Part shown: in pieces, positions 1 to 13,800 of the stretch
Layout: every line of letters begins with the position of its first letter
Position numbering within the stretch: the first letter of the stretch is position 1
DNA from: Morchella semilibera
Taxonomy: Eukaryota; Ascomycota; Pezizomycetes; Pezizales; Morchellaceae
Assembly (NCBI GenBank): GCA_009192285.1
Contig: CM018606.1
Span: 124,001 to 188,000 of the forward strand
Direction of reading: 5' to 3'
Length of the DNA: 64,000 nucleotides
Program-made: the position numbers and the translations under genes
Notes under the pieces: model-generated
Seen by the model: the letters and a program-made list of their open reading frames with translations, nothing else
Databases searched by the model: none
Told to the model about the DNA's origin: nothing

Positions 1-155
1 AGAAATAGCGACCATTTCTGGTTCCCTCTTGGGACATTTGGCGTTCCAAACGAGAGTGCATCAGACAGGAAGGGGGGTGGGTGAACATTTCCGTCATTAC
101 AAAAGTTATAAATTAATTATCGATATATCCTTCAAAAAGCGCGAACTATCTAGGT

Positions 156-2695
156 CTACTCAAAGAACATTTCGTCTAGGAAGGGATTTGAAAACAGCTT
201 CTGTAGGTCCTCTAGTCCCCAGCCCTGCTCAGCTCCGATTCCCTCAAGTACAACGAGGAATTGGGGGATCTCATCCTTATACGACACGTTCTTTAAATAT
301 TCCTTCCAATCGGTACCATTAATTGTCATTCCTTGCCTGTTCAAAAGTCAATTAGTATAGAGATCAAGCACCCACCGGGGCAATATATACCATTCCTTCG
401 CCCAATGCGGGCGAGTGTTGAGTAACGCTCCGTCTTGCGTAGTATAGCTCATCCATTTATCCGCGATCTTTTGAGCAAATGGAGCCCACGAACCATCGGC
501 TGCGGCTGGCATAGTAGTCAATACTTCAATACTGGCCGTTCCAAAGCTGTTTCCGGTCTGCGGTGCCATAATTATATCACTGTCGCCCATAATTCTTAAT
601 TCGAGCGCAATCCTCATAGGCGCACTATCGTCGGCATAGACAATCTCTATAGCATCCCACCATGCCTTTTGTACGACAGTCCAGTCGGGCTTAGCTGGGT
701 CATCTGCGAGCGCTGGTATTGGGATCTGGAGCTCAATGTCCCGGACCCGCATGTTTTGGACCCCACGGCGGAAGTGGATTGCGTCAATTAGGTATGTTTT
801 AACGTCGGAGTCTGGGAGACCCAGCATTGCAGCGGTGGCTATACAGAAAATTAACTTATTGTATATCATAGAAAATAGGGTACGAGAAGGCCTACAGAGT
901 ATCACAGCCTGCCAATGACCCGGGAACGCTCGGAAGAGTGGGTCATCATTAATGACGCCTCCAAGCCATCCTTGAATCCATTGGTTGAACTGGTCGAGGG
1001 CTGAAGGGTAATCGATTACTCCCGTGGAATCATCAGTATTATTCCTAAACCAAGGTATAAAGTCAGCTATATCTATATGGCTCTACTCTACCATTTGCTT
1101 GCTAACCAGACGTTCACAAAACCCCTGTCTTGGTAAGGAAACCAAAAATATTCTGAGTAGTAGGAATTCTCTGCCTTCGAAATAAAGTCCAGTCTTGCTT
1201 CCTCAAGCTGCGCATCAGTGTAAGTCTCTCTGATTGCCTCTGGAACAATATATCCCTTCGGTGGTGGAATTGTAAGGCCAATCTCAGGCTTCGCTGGTTG
1301 CATGTTCGCGTAGGTCATGGCATCCAACTCAAGTGTTACATGGGTAACAACACCTACAAAGTATACTCAGTCTTGTAGTGTACGGTCTCTGATAGTGGAC
1401 TTACCCAAGAGTCCAAAGGCGCCAGCTGCAGCCTTGAGCTTATCTGGGTCAGATACAGCTTGATGTACGCCATTGACATCAACATATTCAACTTGGCGGA
1501 CAAGATCACTCAGTGTTTTGTGCATGATTCCTCCCCCGTGACATATAGGCGCGTTCGAACCACCGTAAGTGATTCTTTTTTTTTGGTGTCATATTAGTTC
1601 TTGCTAATCAAACCTCCATAAGGGGGATAGACTCACTCAACCATGACAACATTTGAAGGCACAGTCCAAGCGTTGTTTGTAATGGCCCATCTTCTAAACT
1701 CTTCGTTCGTAACTGCAGCACCAAGCCTCACAAGTCTTTTCTTCCCACCGGAACCAGAAACATCTTCTGGTGCTAACTCAATCTGCTTGAATTCGTTTGC
1801 AGCGTTTGAGGCAGCATTGGGTAGAATGGCTGAAGGGTCAGGGACAGAGGTAGCGGTCTTCAAATCTAGCATGGATACGAATATATGCCCAGTTTGGGAA
1901 TACATGTCACCCCACGTGTGCCGGTACCCTGCAGCGCGCACCCGAAGTCCCTGAGCTTTTGCCCAGGTGATCAGGTTCTGCAATCCTTTGACAGTGGTTG
2001 GGACAAACGTATATGCCGGTGTGTTGGAAACTGTAAGTCCCCAGTTCTCGAACTCCGCAGCGACATGCACCTGAAAGATCAATACTTGACCGATAATTGT
2101 GTAAGATATTGTTTAGGCGACTTACTGTCATAGGAGAGGTTGAATTGCCTGTATCCTCGTAAATAACAGGGCTTGTGTCCCTCTTTGCATTCAACCAGCG
2201 CCTCGAGATTGGAGTTGTTCCGGATTCCTCCATTCGTTTGAAATGTTGTTTTGCCGCTGGACTAGGTGGGATATAGAAATCCCTCTTTCCAATGATACTA
2301 GAGGCCGACTCACCGCTGATAAATGCAGTTACTTTGTCTTGGAGATCCGTGTCTAGCTCATTATATGCGGCTATGAAAGCGGGATGCAGCTGAATTGCAG
2401 AAAGTAAACCTCGATTGAACTCTTCACAGGTAACGCTACTGTTCTGAGCACTTTGGAGTACCGAAATGAGTCCCGGGAACTTTGCACTTGTGAGAGGATT
2501 CAGAAGAAGATATGAGACAATTTCGCCGAGTATCTTTCCTCCAATGAGATCCTCGAGGGCTACTAAGACATCGCTAATAATTGGGATATCAAGATCGGGA
2601 AGTTGCCTGTTCTCGAGCGCTGCCCCAGGTTGAGGGAGAGCTGTAATAAGAGGTGTGAAGGGAAGCAACAAGAGGAAAAGGCTAGAGAAATGCAT
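156..2695 (-). CDS. Secreted FAD-linked oxidase, D-arabinono-1,4-lactone oxidase type
   Basis: The model has six exons: 2695-2126, 2070-1637, 1574-1405, 1353-1092, 1044-391 and 336-156. Every intron has GT...AG ends and the exons join in frame into 756 residues. The N-terminus is a hydrophobic signal peptide followed by about 190 residues I do not recognise. Exon 2 begins the PCMH-type FAD-binding domain (VRAAGYRHTWGDM); the His here is at the place where this superfamily often attaches FAD. Exon 3 carries ITYGGSNAPICHGGG, a glycine-rich FAD/pyrophosphate loop. The C-terminal half contains RPHWAKEW, which matches the RPHWGK-like signature of the aldonolactone oxidase C-terminal domain. Family knowledge suggests oxidation of a sugar lactone or alcohol with oxygen as acceptor; the substrate is unknown. 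The 47-nt intron at 1091-1045 is needed to remove an in-frame stop and contains a CTGAC branch site. No neighbour lies within 13 kb upstream. Confidence 0.88.
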
Positions 2696-5238
2696 CTTGC
2701 AAACCCACGAATGAGGGAGGATACTGACAGATAAGAGATTTTGCAGGCCGAAGGTGTACCTTTTATAAATTCAAAAGGACCCCCGGGGGTATCTGTGCTC
2801 AGTCCCTGCCCCATATATTGAAGTAGGCTTTTGCTCTCTATTCTTCATTCACCACCCTAGGCAGGGATTTTAACAATATAACAAACGATCGTCATTGTTA
2901 AGGCTTGAAGCGAGCTCCTACATTATTCTTACTAGCATAAAAGAGTGTTTCCGTCGTAATTTGGACTAGTATCCGGAACTCGATATACGACAGGGTACAA
3001 GCGAATTAGTCAATTTGTCCGGGGACGAAAGAGAGATAGAATAAACAGCTTTAGGTTTAGCTATGCTATCAAAATCATTGGCACGGTTACTTATCGATCC
3101 GGGCGGCGGGAACGGAAGTCCCCCGGGGCTTTGCGCTAAGTTTGACAGCTAGATTTCCGGCACCTGTCAGGTATAATTGTAATGGTACAAAATCCTCCTT
3201 TCAGGGCACTCGATGCGTATAGTATACCTAGCATAGCGTCATCTGCCGGTTCTTGAAGATACTCCGGGGTTCAATCGACGATTCTTCCAGGGGTCAATCA
3301 AATTTGTTTGGCAGACATAAGGGTATATAATCCCCGGTTGTCGATCATAACTCCAACAGATCATAAATGGGCACAGAAGATATGTGAAGCTGGTCTTCGA
3401 GGGTGCAAGGCACTTTAAAATTGACTACGCGCTCGATAAAAATATAACCCTACGTTCAAAATCTTCTTTCCCATATGGGAAAGGTACGGTCCAGCCCTCA
3501 AAACATGGTCATGGCTGTCTTAAGGTGTCTTCCATATACAGATCCTGTAACCTTTCTCTTCCCGTTGGCCTCAATATATAATATAATACGTTTTGTGTTT
3601 TCTCGGGGGAGCCGGGTGGCGTACGTGGGGGCCGTAGCAAAAATCCAGTTTTCAATGGACATGTCCGTTGCACAGCTGAAGACACGCCTGCTGTGAAACT
3701 ACATTATGTAGTCTTTGCAGTCGTGTATTACACAGTTAAATATTAATACGCTTAGTCCATAACTAGTATCGGGTCCGGAGTGGAGGGATTCCTAAACCCT
3801 GATGTTAGGTTATATAATACTAGAGAAGGGACCAGGATTTCTTCGAATGGCCTGGAAGGTGAATCCGCTCCTCCTATTGATATGTCAGGTTATCCGCCTA
3901 ACGGAATGTAGGTGCGATAATAAAATATCTCAGGGTTGATATTCCTGGTATCGAGCACTTCCTAAAAACAAAACAATGAAAGGTTTACGAGACTATTCTA
4001 ATTATAACATCTGCTTTTTAAGTACTCTGCTGGATCTCTCCAGTCGGGCTGGGGATTTTCTGAGGCAAGATCAAAGTGTAGAGAAAAAGAAGAAATTCTA
4101 TAAATCTCGCTCGGCGGGATTTAAGACGTCATCACATCTGCCCAACTCATTTATCGAAAGGAAGTACTTGGATGACATTATTTGTATCCGGGAACCGATG
4201 CCTAAATGGTTGTTCATAAATCTAGATCAGGCGGAAGAATATTATCCTGCCCCGCCCCGCTAAATAATAAAAATGACAGAAAACAGTGCCGTGAGGGAAT
4301 GGAGGAGGTGTTGGCCGTACGTATACAAGAATACGGATATCATTGTTGGTATCTACCACCTGTAAGTGATATCTTGTGTGTGAAAGTGACACGCGTCCAT
4401 CCAGAGTTAGTTATTCGCAACTAACTACATATAGCTACAGTCCATGTCCTCCGAATTGTTATAATGTCACACCAAAATGCAATTTATTGAAGGAAATCAA
4501 GGCCGAACTACGAATGCATGGCCATGGGGTATAAGATGCGAGATCTAGGGCTATTACTTACTTGACATGTGGGCGCCGCCGGTGATTGAACCTCAGGGGA
4601 GCGAGAGGTGTTGGAATAAGCTTGATTCCGTCTTTGTGTTCCTGCATTAATTTCATTATTTGACGTATTGATATAGATATCATGCAGCAACTAGGGAGTT
4701 ACTTCCGGTAGTCGACAATTCAAAGCACTCTACTAGACCCACTTGTTTTTCTTCTAATTGATTACTATTTAAGGGTCGTTGCTATCAAAATGAGGTAACG
4801 AACTTCATTAATAGGATCCCAAGAGGCCCATGGCGCCAGGCTAGTTTTTAAGTTCAATGGCTTGACTGATACATTTCGATTAGGGCTTGGTCTCTATGAC
4901 TAGTTCTCTATATACGCCTGAGCTGATCTACTTAGGAAACAGGGTAAGATATTTATTTCCCATACATACATACCGATGTGTCGGTTCGTTTAGAACCATA
5001 TTTTGAATTGGCTGTTCCAGGGACACATACGTCCCGCTCTATATGATTACCAAGAACCGGGCAGTTGAGGAGTGCTAGGACACAGATCAAATATTTGTGA
5101 AATATAGAAACCCACATAGATTTCCAGTACAACCACGGAATCGACTTCTCGCATCCACATTAATGATCCAAACCAGGACTCCCTGTCTCTCCGCCTAAAA
5201 CAACCGGCACAGGTAACGATGATCATGGCCGCACATAT
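2696..5238. other. Intergenic, no gene seen
   Basis: The first few hundred bases upstream of the oxidase presumably hold its promoter. Beyond that I find only short open frames with no recognisable motif, no splice-consistent chain and no RNA gene. Confidence 0.6.
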
Positions 5239-5332
5239 GTACTTCGGGTGTGGGGGTAAGTGAGAAGACACCACTCAGCTAGCCAAGGTTACGTGAAGGG
5301 TGTCTTGTCACTTACCCCTACACCTGAAGTAC
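5239..5332. repeat. Imperfect 34-bp inverted repeat (hairpin)
   Basis: Arms at 5239-5272 and 5299-5332 are reverse complements with three mismatches, around a 26-nt loop. Both ends are GTAC and the arms include GGTAAGTGA. This is a foldback or MITE-like element; a related design occurs at 46651-46758. Confidence 0.8.
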
Positions 5333-8300
5333 ATGAAAGCGAAGGATGAGACTGAAATTCGTGGGGAGGGAGGGATATCGGGAAACGAAAAATTAATGAC
5401 ATGGATATATATACAGATCTCTTGATTTGCACGCGTGGTACATAGCTAGACAGGGGAGGGGGTCTCTTGTCTGGGTAATTTTATCCTGATTGCAATATAA
5501 TTTAACCGTGGTTGGCATATTATGCATTTCTTTCTTTTTTTTTCAGGGCAGGTTACGTTCTTCTGTGTACCTTACCGGGTTTGGTGGGGCGCACGGCACT
5601 TGCAGCAGGAGATGGTGAGATGGTGTGGTGTGGTGTGGTCTCATGGCTCATGGGAGATCACTCGGTGAGGGGTCACGTGGTGGGCTGATAGATACTCCTC
5701 ATATCAACAAAGCCGGACCAAGTAAAAAATGAATTCTGTATGTGATTAATAGCAGTGCGGAGAAGTGCTTAAAGTAATGAGCGAGTTGTGTACTCTGCAT
5801 CAGCATTTTTAGTCGATGGACTGTCTTGAGGCATAAAGAATTTGGGGCAGATGAGAGTTGCTCGGATTCCTTGAGTCAATATGCATATATATATATCCCA
5901 AACCCGTGGACAGTCCCAGAATCCTAACAGCATTTTTGAAACCCATAATGAGAGTCACGTGCCTAGATAATCATATTCAAAAGTCGCAATGCGATATATA
6001 CCTCGAACCTAGCTCATCAAGACCAGGAAACGTTCCCCCGAGGCGATGCACACCGCCCAGGAGCCCATGCTGTATCAAATAGCGATTATATGATTGAATG
6101 GGAGGGCTAGTTAACATGTGTGGGTGTGTGGGAAGTGTGGGCGAATACTACACACTGAACAGAGCATAGCTCAAGCACCTCCCGCCTTTTTTCAACTACT
6201 GCGTCGCTGAAGGGCGGACTACATAGGCATAAACAAAAGCGTGGCTTCTGGTTTGGCGGGGTGTGGCTTGTTTATATTGATATTGCTGTGTGTGACTTGA
6301 ACGGCTGTAGGTTAAACCTAGACCTGTATCGTCTTTTATCGGTCTTGAGCCCTTCTTTCCCTAACACTTTTGTTTTCCCCCGGTCATCAAGGGGCTCGCC
6401 GTCTAGTAACTAGACTAACACCAGCCCCCTGGAACGTGGTGATAACAAGAATATGAGGATAGTACTCGGCGTTGTTATTATGTGTTTGGGGTTATCCACT
6501 GATTTTAGGGCCCTCTACATATATGGGGAGGGGGGGGGGGGTGTAACGTTGATATGACCTTTAATGCGGCGCCTTACTGTCAAGGAGGCACATGCAAGGT
6601 AGCTGCCCACGGTTTGAAAGGCACACGGCAATAGCTGTGAGCCCTTGCTAGCGCCAATGGTGAAATTGATATTAAATTGGAGAAAGGTTCTACCTTTGGC
6701 TTCGTCCGGTCATGTCCGAAGCAGAGGTCGCCCCGATGACGAGATTTTCCAGTATATAGACTGGTCCACTGCTGTTCACCTACCAATACCGGTATAGTTC
6801 ATGAGGTCAATTGCCAATGTGGGGCTAGAATCGCTGCATGTCAAGGTCAGTTACCATCAAACGAACCTAGAAACGGAAGAAGCCAAAAACCAAGAGGAGT
6901 TGTAGAATCGGACGGGGGACAATTCCGCCTTTGGCTGAAAAACTAGATTGCATTTTTGCTAATGATAAAGCGTGACTGAAACAAAATTAGATAACTGGGA
7001 TATCTCGGGTAGCTTCCGTCTAATATCTATATGCATCACTGGTGGTTCTTAGTGACGTAGTAGAGTAAGAGCAAGCACATCTGTATCGAGAACACGCATA
7101 AGAGGTGAGAAGAATCCTGGGATCAATTTTGAAAGACGCTAGCTGCGAATCTAGTGTTACCAACTAATTTTGCAGTAATTATGGCACCCGCATAATCTGG
7201 TTTTATACGACCGGAATCTACCACCCTTCTCGCTTTCATCCATGTATCGTGGGTGTGGTGGAATTGATGTGGGCCCTCAGGAACCTCGTGTAACCGAACC
7301 AACTTCATACATGTAGGTATAACACCTGCCTCAATTCAAGTGGTGCTCTGCCCCGCCGATGTAATGTAACCAATTATCTCCCAGAGCCAACTTGCATGCA
7401 ACCGATCTGCAGGAGACTGCCAGGCTTAAAGATCCGATCTAGCTAGAGTTCGCAGCGCTTTCTGCCCTGATCGAGCTCTTTCAAAAACTTGTCCCTTGAT
7501 CTATCCGTCGGCTGCATACTGTGGGGGGGGGGGGGGGGTGGTAGGCTTCATGATGACAGTGTTAGGATTACTACATCGGGCTAGGAGAGTATTTTCCTTT
7601 TCAAAAAAAGAGGTCTACTCATCCTAATAAAACATGTACTCCTCTAGGGAGACGGGTAGAGCATTGATATATTACTCCTAGGAAACCCCAGACGGCCAGC
7701 CTTTATCTAAAGGACGGCATGCATGGCCGGTCCTTTCCTCCCCTTAGCTGGACCTTTGGGGTTGAGGCAATATATGTGTGCTTTAGACCAGGCGGGATCA
7801 TAATCTGCATAGCTTAGGGCGGCTGCTACTTTCATAGCTTTTAGGTAAACTTGAAGATCTAGAGCTAGAGCCACGAACGGGGCTCTAAGCTTATAAAAGC
7901 ATTATAAAAGTACCGTACCGGTCGAGTCCTACTAGGGGAAAAGCTCCGTTCTATTCTTTTTGTTTAACTCATTATCCGTATGCAACCCTTTAGTGATGAC
8001 GAGGCGTACCCAATCTAAGCTTCACCTGGAGGGTTTTGGTCCTAAGGCCCTAGAATTATATACCCCAACCGAGAACTGAATCCAGCCACCTTCACTTAGG
8101 CACACTCCATCACCGATTCGCATGCCCCATTAAGCTCCGTTCTATTAGATTATATGGTCTGTTTTAAAGGGCTTAAAACGGCTGAGGAAAGCGCCGTACT
8201 GTCTTAAAGCTATCTGCTAGTCAGCCATAGCCACAAGTGCAAGAAAATCAGCCATTCTTCCTACATACATATATCCCCCAAGGGCTACTAAAACGCAGCC

Positions 8301-9682
8301 TTGGAAACTATCGGGGCAGAAAAATACTCGGTCGTGTATCAATCCCCCAACTGATGCGGCTTTTTTGTCCGTAGGTGGGTTGGGCGGCTGCCACTCGCTA
8401 AAGAGCTCTATACTTAATATCCAGCCACAGAATCTTTCGGGCCACCAAGACTCTATGGCGAGAGGTCTGGGCAGCATTATACACTATGATAGGAATATAT
8501 TGTTAGAGCGAGAGTGGTAACATGGAAAGCCAGAGACCGTTGTGCCAACCGCCCCGGCTGTCATGTATCGTGCCTGAGAATCAGTAGGGTTTGTGGCAGT
8601 TTCGTTGGGAGTGCTCGTTGTATCGTCGCATATTGGTGTGTCTGAGTAATTTTAGTAGCCTGTAATCTTAGGGGCTGTAGATAGGCCGAAAGGCCCGATG
8701 CGCTCAGCGGCGAGGTATGAGTGCCATTTCCTCTAGAATTTGGATTTGTAGGTGGCGGAAGACACATTTGGTCGATTGGGTCTTGTGGTGGTCGAGCTTT
8801 TAAATTGGATACCGAGATCGCTCTTTGGTTTTCCGGCCAGGGTCGGGGTTCCTGTTTGATTCACTGGGGTGTCGGTCTCTCCTCCAGGGCTGGATCATGA
8901 CGTTATTGGGCGATTACTTATCCGGTGTAAAAAATTAGTAGTCTGTGTTTGATTAATATTGTTCTATCGTTCCTGGAATAGGGTTAGTAACTTACTTTAA
9001 ATACATGCATGATAATTCCTATCCATGTGCAGTGTGCTGCGTTTTTCAACAGAGTAGACAGTGGTTAACCTTTATCTACCACTGCTGACCACCACCTCCC
9101 ACAGTTCTGCTCGTAGAAGAAAGCAAGACCTACAAACACCTGCTTGATCGTTGCGGTATTATTGCACACTAATTATTTGTTGGTGTCGGACAAGAAATAT
9201 TTTTGTAGTGAGGACAGGCCAATATGGGGGTTTGTTAGCACACTACAGGACAAAAGAGCTGTCTGACTCACTCAAATGAGGCCGTCACATATTATGTATA
9301 CATGTGTGTATCGGGGAAATAGTCCTAGCCACAAAGGTTGACAATGCTCAGAGCAACACATCCTATGGAATACCACGCCGAGTGATCGTCTGTGACTACT
9401 ATTCGTCAGCCCACCCCATCAGCGACATTGTCGGGGCCCACATACTACCTACATTTCGCGATAATTAGTAATAAATTGACAAATAGGGTATCAGGACTTC
9501 CTAATATGATAGTACGATTACCCAAAAGAATATCTCAAACAATGATTTTTGTCTATGGATATCCATAGCTCTCTTTTTATAGATGGAGAAAATGACTTTG
9601 CATAAAGAAGAGAGACAGATGGCGGGACAGCCTTGTTTTTTATAATGTACTGATGCGGTTGGCCGCTTTTGTGTATTGTAGC
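5333..9682. other. Intergenic, simple-sequence tracts only
   Basis: This stretch holds G runs at 6530-6541 and 7523-7538 and a GTGGT-rich tract near 5620. There are scattered open frames of 60-90 codons; the 86-codon minus-strand frame at 8217-8477 has an ordinary composition but no motif I know and no plausible splicing partner. No gene is called. Confidence 0.55.
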
Positions 9683-9742
9683 GGTCGTAAAGGTGGGGTC
9701 GTAAAGGTGGGGTCGTAAAGGTGGGGGTCGTAAAGGTGGGGG
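9683..9742. repeat. Tandem repeat, about four copies of a 14-15-nt unit
   Basis: The unit GGTCGTAAAGGTGG occurs four times in a row with small differences in G-run length. A short G-rich region follows at 9763-9781. Confidence 0.85.
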
Positions 9743-10649
9743 TTGTTGATAGGAGGGGAGATGCCGGTGGAGGGGGGGGGGAACTGCACTGTGCGGCAGA
9801 CAGTGGGGGCAGTAGGGTCCAGTAAAGCCACTATATAGCTTAAAAGCGCATATATACCTCGACGTGGAAACTATCAGAAGATAGTACTTAGCACAGGGCG
9901 GGGAAATTAATGTAAGGGGGAATGAGGGGATGGGGGGGATGGGGGGAGGAGGAGTAGCAGTAGGAGAGGTGGTTGCGGGAGTGACGCGGGGAGTGGGGCT
10001 ACATGTAGTCAATGAGATCGAGAGTGCAACGGATAGCTGCCGATGAAGGAGAAACTGAGTACATACCTGCATGTAAGTACATGCATGGAAGAAAAAGGTG
10101 TACTGGGAGGAGGGGTTGCCTGGTCGATACTAAATGTGGCAGCCAACAGGGTGCTTTCTTCTCATAAATTATCACTCGGATTAGTAGAACAACAAATGAG
10201 GCCTTATTCTTAGAGTTCCCCCCCCCCCCCAACTCACTTGATACATGTACCCACCGCACACATTATGTACCCCGGGGTCCCCAAAGTGACGCAACGAGCC
10301 CAATACACTGGTGCCGCGGCCGCCATCAAAGCTAGACCCAGTACTTAACGTTCTACATTTCTGCTTCAAGGCAATATATAGCTCTGTCTGATGCAACTCG
10401 ATCTACTCTATATAAATCATACAGGTCTCCAACCTTTAGGCACGGTGGTCGATCAGTAGCTGCGGAATTGTAGTTCTTTACCACCATTGCATCACTTTAA
10501 GGACTCCCGGGAGCCCGTTCCCATGCATGTACTGCACCTACATGTAATTCTAAAACCCAAGCACTGCTGTGTGATTATATCATACATTTATGTATATACC
10601 GCTTACTTGTTTTCTTCTCTTTTTTTGCCGTTCTGATTCAACCCTCTAG
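9743..10649. other. Intergenic, no gene seen
   Basis: G-rich and C-rich low-complexity sequence dominates, including a C13 run at 10218-10230. The open frames crossing it are rich in Pro, Thr and Leu and follow the tandem repeat, so I do not treat them as genes. Confidence 0.55.
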
Positions 10650-10728
10650 TCTTCTTCTTCTTCTTCTTCTCCTTCTTCTCCTTCTTCTCCTTCTCCTTCT
10701 TCTCCTTCTCCGTCCCTCCTTCTCCTTT
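10650..10728. repeat. CTT/CTC microsatellite (polypyrimidine tract)
   Basis: Uninterrupted pyrimidine sequence made of CTT and CTC units on the + strand for about 80 bases. Confidence 0.9.
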
Positions 10729-10804
10729 ACTACACTCTAGGCCTTATTTTTTTATCCATACAATAGCAGCATTAATCACCACCACAACCATTTCTTCTTC
10801 TCTA

Positions 10805-13800
10805 TCGAACGAATCAACAACATCGAATACCACATCCTCTATTGTTGTTAGCTCCTCTCGAGCGAATCAACAGTATCGAACGCCAAACATAAATATCTGG
10901 GGCGTCTCTGGTAGGTTCAGACCAGCATCAAACCGAGTCCTACAGGAACACAATATTGTGTCCCTTCCCCCCTCTGTTTTGTCTCGATAGGTATTAACTC
11001 CTTTCATCATCTACTTCATTAATTTGTGCTCTACTGCCTCAAGTTACTCAAATTTAAACTATTTAGCTTCTCTAAATAACCCCTATCCACACTTGGCGTT
11101 CAATACGGCAGGCGGGGGGGCAGGGGGGCATAAACACCTATCAGCAATATTGGGACACTATGGTCTCATCCATACTATTCCCGTAAGTTATTCATTCCAC
11201 ACCTTTCTCTCATAAGTTCTATCAGCTAATTCGCTCAGGGTTAATCGGGACCTTGACAAGATCCTTGGCAACCGGGATGGTGACGTTGGCAAGACATCTG
11301 CTGCGTGGTGCAGACCCCAGATGATGGCAGTGATCATTCGATCATTAACTCACCATAGTGTAAGTGATTTAACTGATAGTTAAGCCTTGTAATTTGAGGT
11401 CGGCCAGCTAATCTACTTTATATAGACATATTTCTCGCTCATATGTTCCTCGACATGAACGAAGCGCGGCTTTACATTGACAAGCCATTGCTCGTGCCTC
11501 TCGAGACAATCAACTTCATCGAACAAAACCACGATGCCAGAGCCCTCGAACTATCTTTTCGAGCGAATCAGCATCATCGAATCACAAATTGAGCGTCCTG
11601 AGGGGACTATCTAATTGTGAAGTCGGTTATTGTGTGGTAAGCACTCCATATATAGAACTCTCTTTCCTATTTACTTTATTAACATCTTTCGTTCATAGGG
11701 CTTTCCTTTTTTTATCAGTCCCGCAGCCCTCGGAGATATGTTTAGGCTCGGATGAGGTGTGTAATTATCCCCCTGTTGTGTGTTTTTATAATGGTGGGCT
11801 GACTGCTAACCAATATCTGTCTCCACATGTAGGAAACTTGTGGGATAGGGTGGTGGTGGGTGCCTTGGAAAAAGTAAGGATTTGCCCCTATCAAACCTAT
11901 AAAGCTTTGCTAACATATTTGTAATAATAGTCAAGATCTAGGTCCACCATATCTCGGTGTGCAGCCAACAATGCCTCCGACAATATCCTTGTGGCGGTGG
12001 CCCTAAGGGGTATTTGAGAGAGGTAAGAACGGCATAATCTACCAATTTCTCGGGCTAATTACTAACTCTCTTGTGTAGTGGAATGCAAGGCGCTACCAGG
12101 TCCGTTCGGCGCTGTGCTCGTTCTAAGCGGCCAGCATTTTTCAAGTGAGTATATATATACTAATCTACTGAGTTTTAGTCTATTTTACTAATAGGTCAAT
12201 TGTGTATATAGATAACACATCCTTCGGGTTAAAATGTGTTCACCCTGCCCCTGTCGGGGGTGGAGTAGAGACTGGTAAGGGGGGGGGGGGATACGAATGT
12301 ATGCATCAATCCTACGATACCGCCCATTATTAAAGTTGCTAATCATGGTTTTTATATACAGACGAATCCGACGATATCCCCCTGCCCCTCCTGGCTGGGT
12401 TTCATCAAAGGGAAAAGGAAAATCGTCTCAACCGACATAATGTCGTCAGACACATCTCCCAGGGAGAGAGCGAAGGCGGCTCTATGGGTCTCTGTGACCC
12501 CGGTCATGTATATATAGTTCGGGCTTATATCTCCAGGCCATGGAGAAACCGCGGCAGCAGAGGCACACATCTGCCCGGGCCAGGGCCCGATTCAATAAAA
12601 ATAGGCTGGGGCTTTCCCCAGCCTATTTATCTTCATTATGTTTTATTGTTTAATGTGTGATGTGCTTTAATATAAAATGGATCCGCCCATACTAGTAGTT
12701 GGAAGTGGATGTGCAACTACTTGAGGTTTTTCACCTTGTCATACCCAATCCGTCATGTCGGAACCAACTTGTACCATTATATAGTATACAGACTACGATG
12801 GCCAGCCATACGAAGCCAAGGGGAAAATTGTGAGTTAATCCTGGGGTATCAGTCTCGCCCTAAGCCCGCACGGTTATCTTTTATGGAGGGTTGATCATTT
12901 CCAAGCCACACCCACCCAAGCAAGGATAGGTGCAGTACTAAGTAGCCGTTTGTTCCCTGCCAAGCTTTATAGCTAATAATACAAAGAATTAAAATTATTA
13001 GGATTACTATTCTTGGTAACCCTAATAAGTCCAATCCGGGAACCCTACTAAAGCTTAATTTAAGACAGGTATTGTTCTTGCGGCTCGGGTTCCCAGATCA
13101 GGTAATCCTAGTATTTGTGAAAGTAGGTGTGTACTAGTGGCAATCTTGACGAACTTATTTTTAGTAAGCCTGGGTGGGTATAAGGGCAAGTGAGACCTTG
13201 TGAAGATTCCGACAAACGTGGTAACGTACATGGAGTAATGGCAATATCTCTTCTCGACAATTTAGTATTCGATAAGCTTGACCTATGTGCATAGAAACCT
13301 GGTAAGCGATTGAGAAAATCCTTTTGTATTTATTTATAGAGTCATATATAACCGAGTGATCCCATATGAGGATTCATATTAGGAGCCACTAAGGAACGAA
13401 ATATCAACTCCATAGCGGCGAAACATTATCAATAGTTCAAAGATTCTAACATTCGTAGACTCAGAATGAAGTATAATCTCTTTTCTCGCCTCCCTAGGCT
13501 AATTTGTTCCCCCTCAGCCGATATTTCGTGGGCGAGTGAGATCTTATGAAGATTTGTTAGAAGCATACGTGCACCACATCAACGACGCCACTAGATAAAT
13601 GCTGTAGTAGTGACAAAATTTTAGATGACCGAGTTTTCTGTTAATAGGCCGGGATCCACCGGCGTATACGTAGGCTACCCTTTTAACATGCGTATGAGTA
13701 GATTGAGCGATCGATCACAGAGGCAGAAAGCTATGTTTGAGCTTGACGCATGTCCTGAAACTACATATCCTAAAGTACGCATATGTACCTGCCTAACCTC

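Noticed and set aside
1045-1091. Apparent stop and frame change inside the first FAD oxidase
   Set aside because: A 47-nt GT...AG intron with a CTGAC branch site removes both and restores an expected sequence, so the gene is intact.
9518-10072. 184-codon minus-strand open frame
   Set aside because: It is Pro/Thr-rich and runs through a tandem repeat and G/C tracts, so it is best explained by low-complexity sequence.
11230-11350. Possible ATP-binding loop (GDVGKTS) in an exon-like segment
   Set aside because: The spacing does not fit a Walker A motif and no helicase or NTPase motif follows.
12080-12150. Faint resemblance to PIF1/Helitron helicase (LPGPFGAVLVLSGQHF)
   Set aside because: No Walker A, Rep or other helicase motif could be found nearby on either strand.
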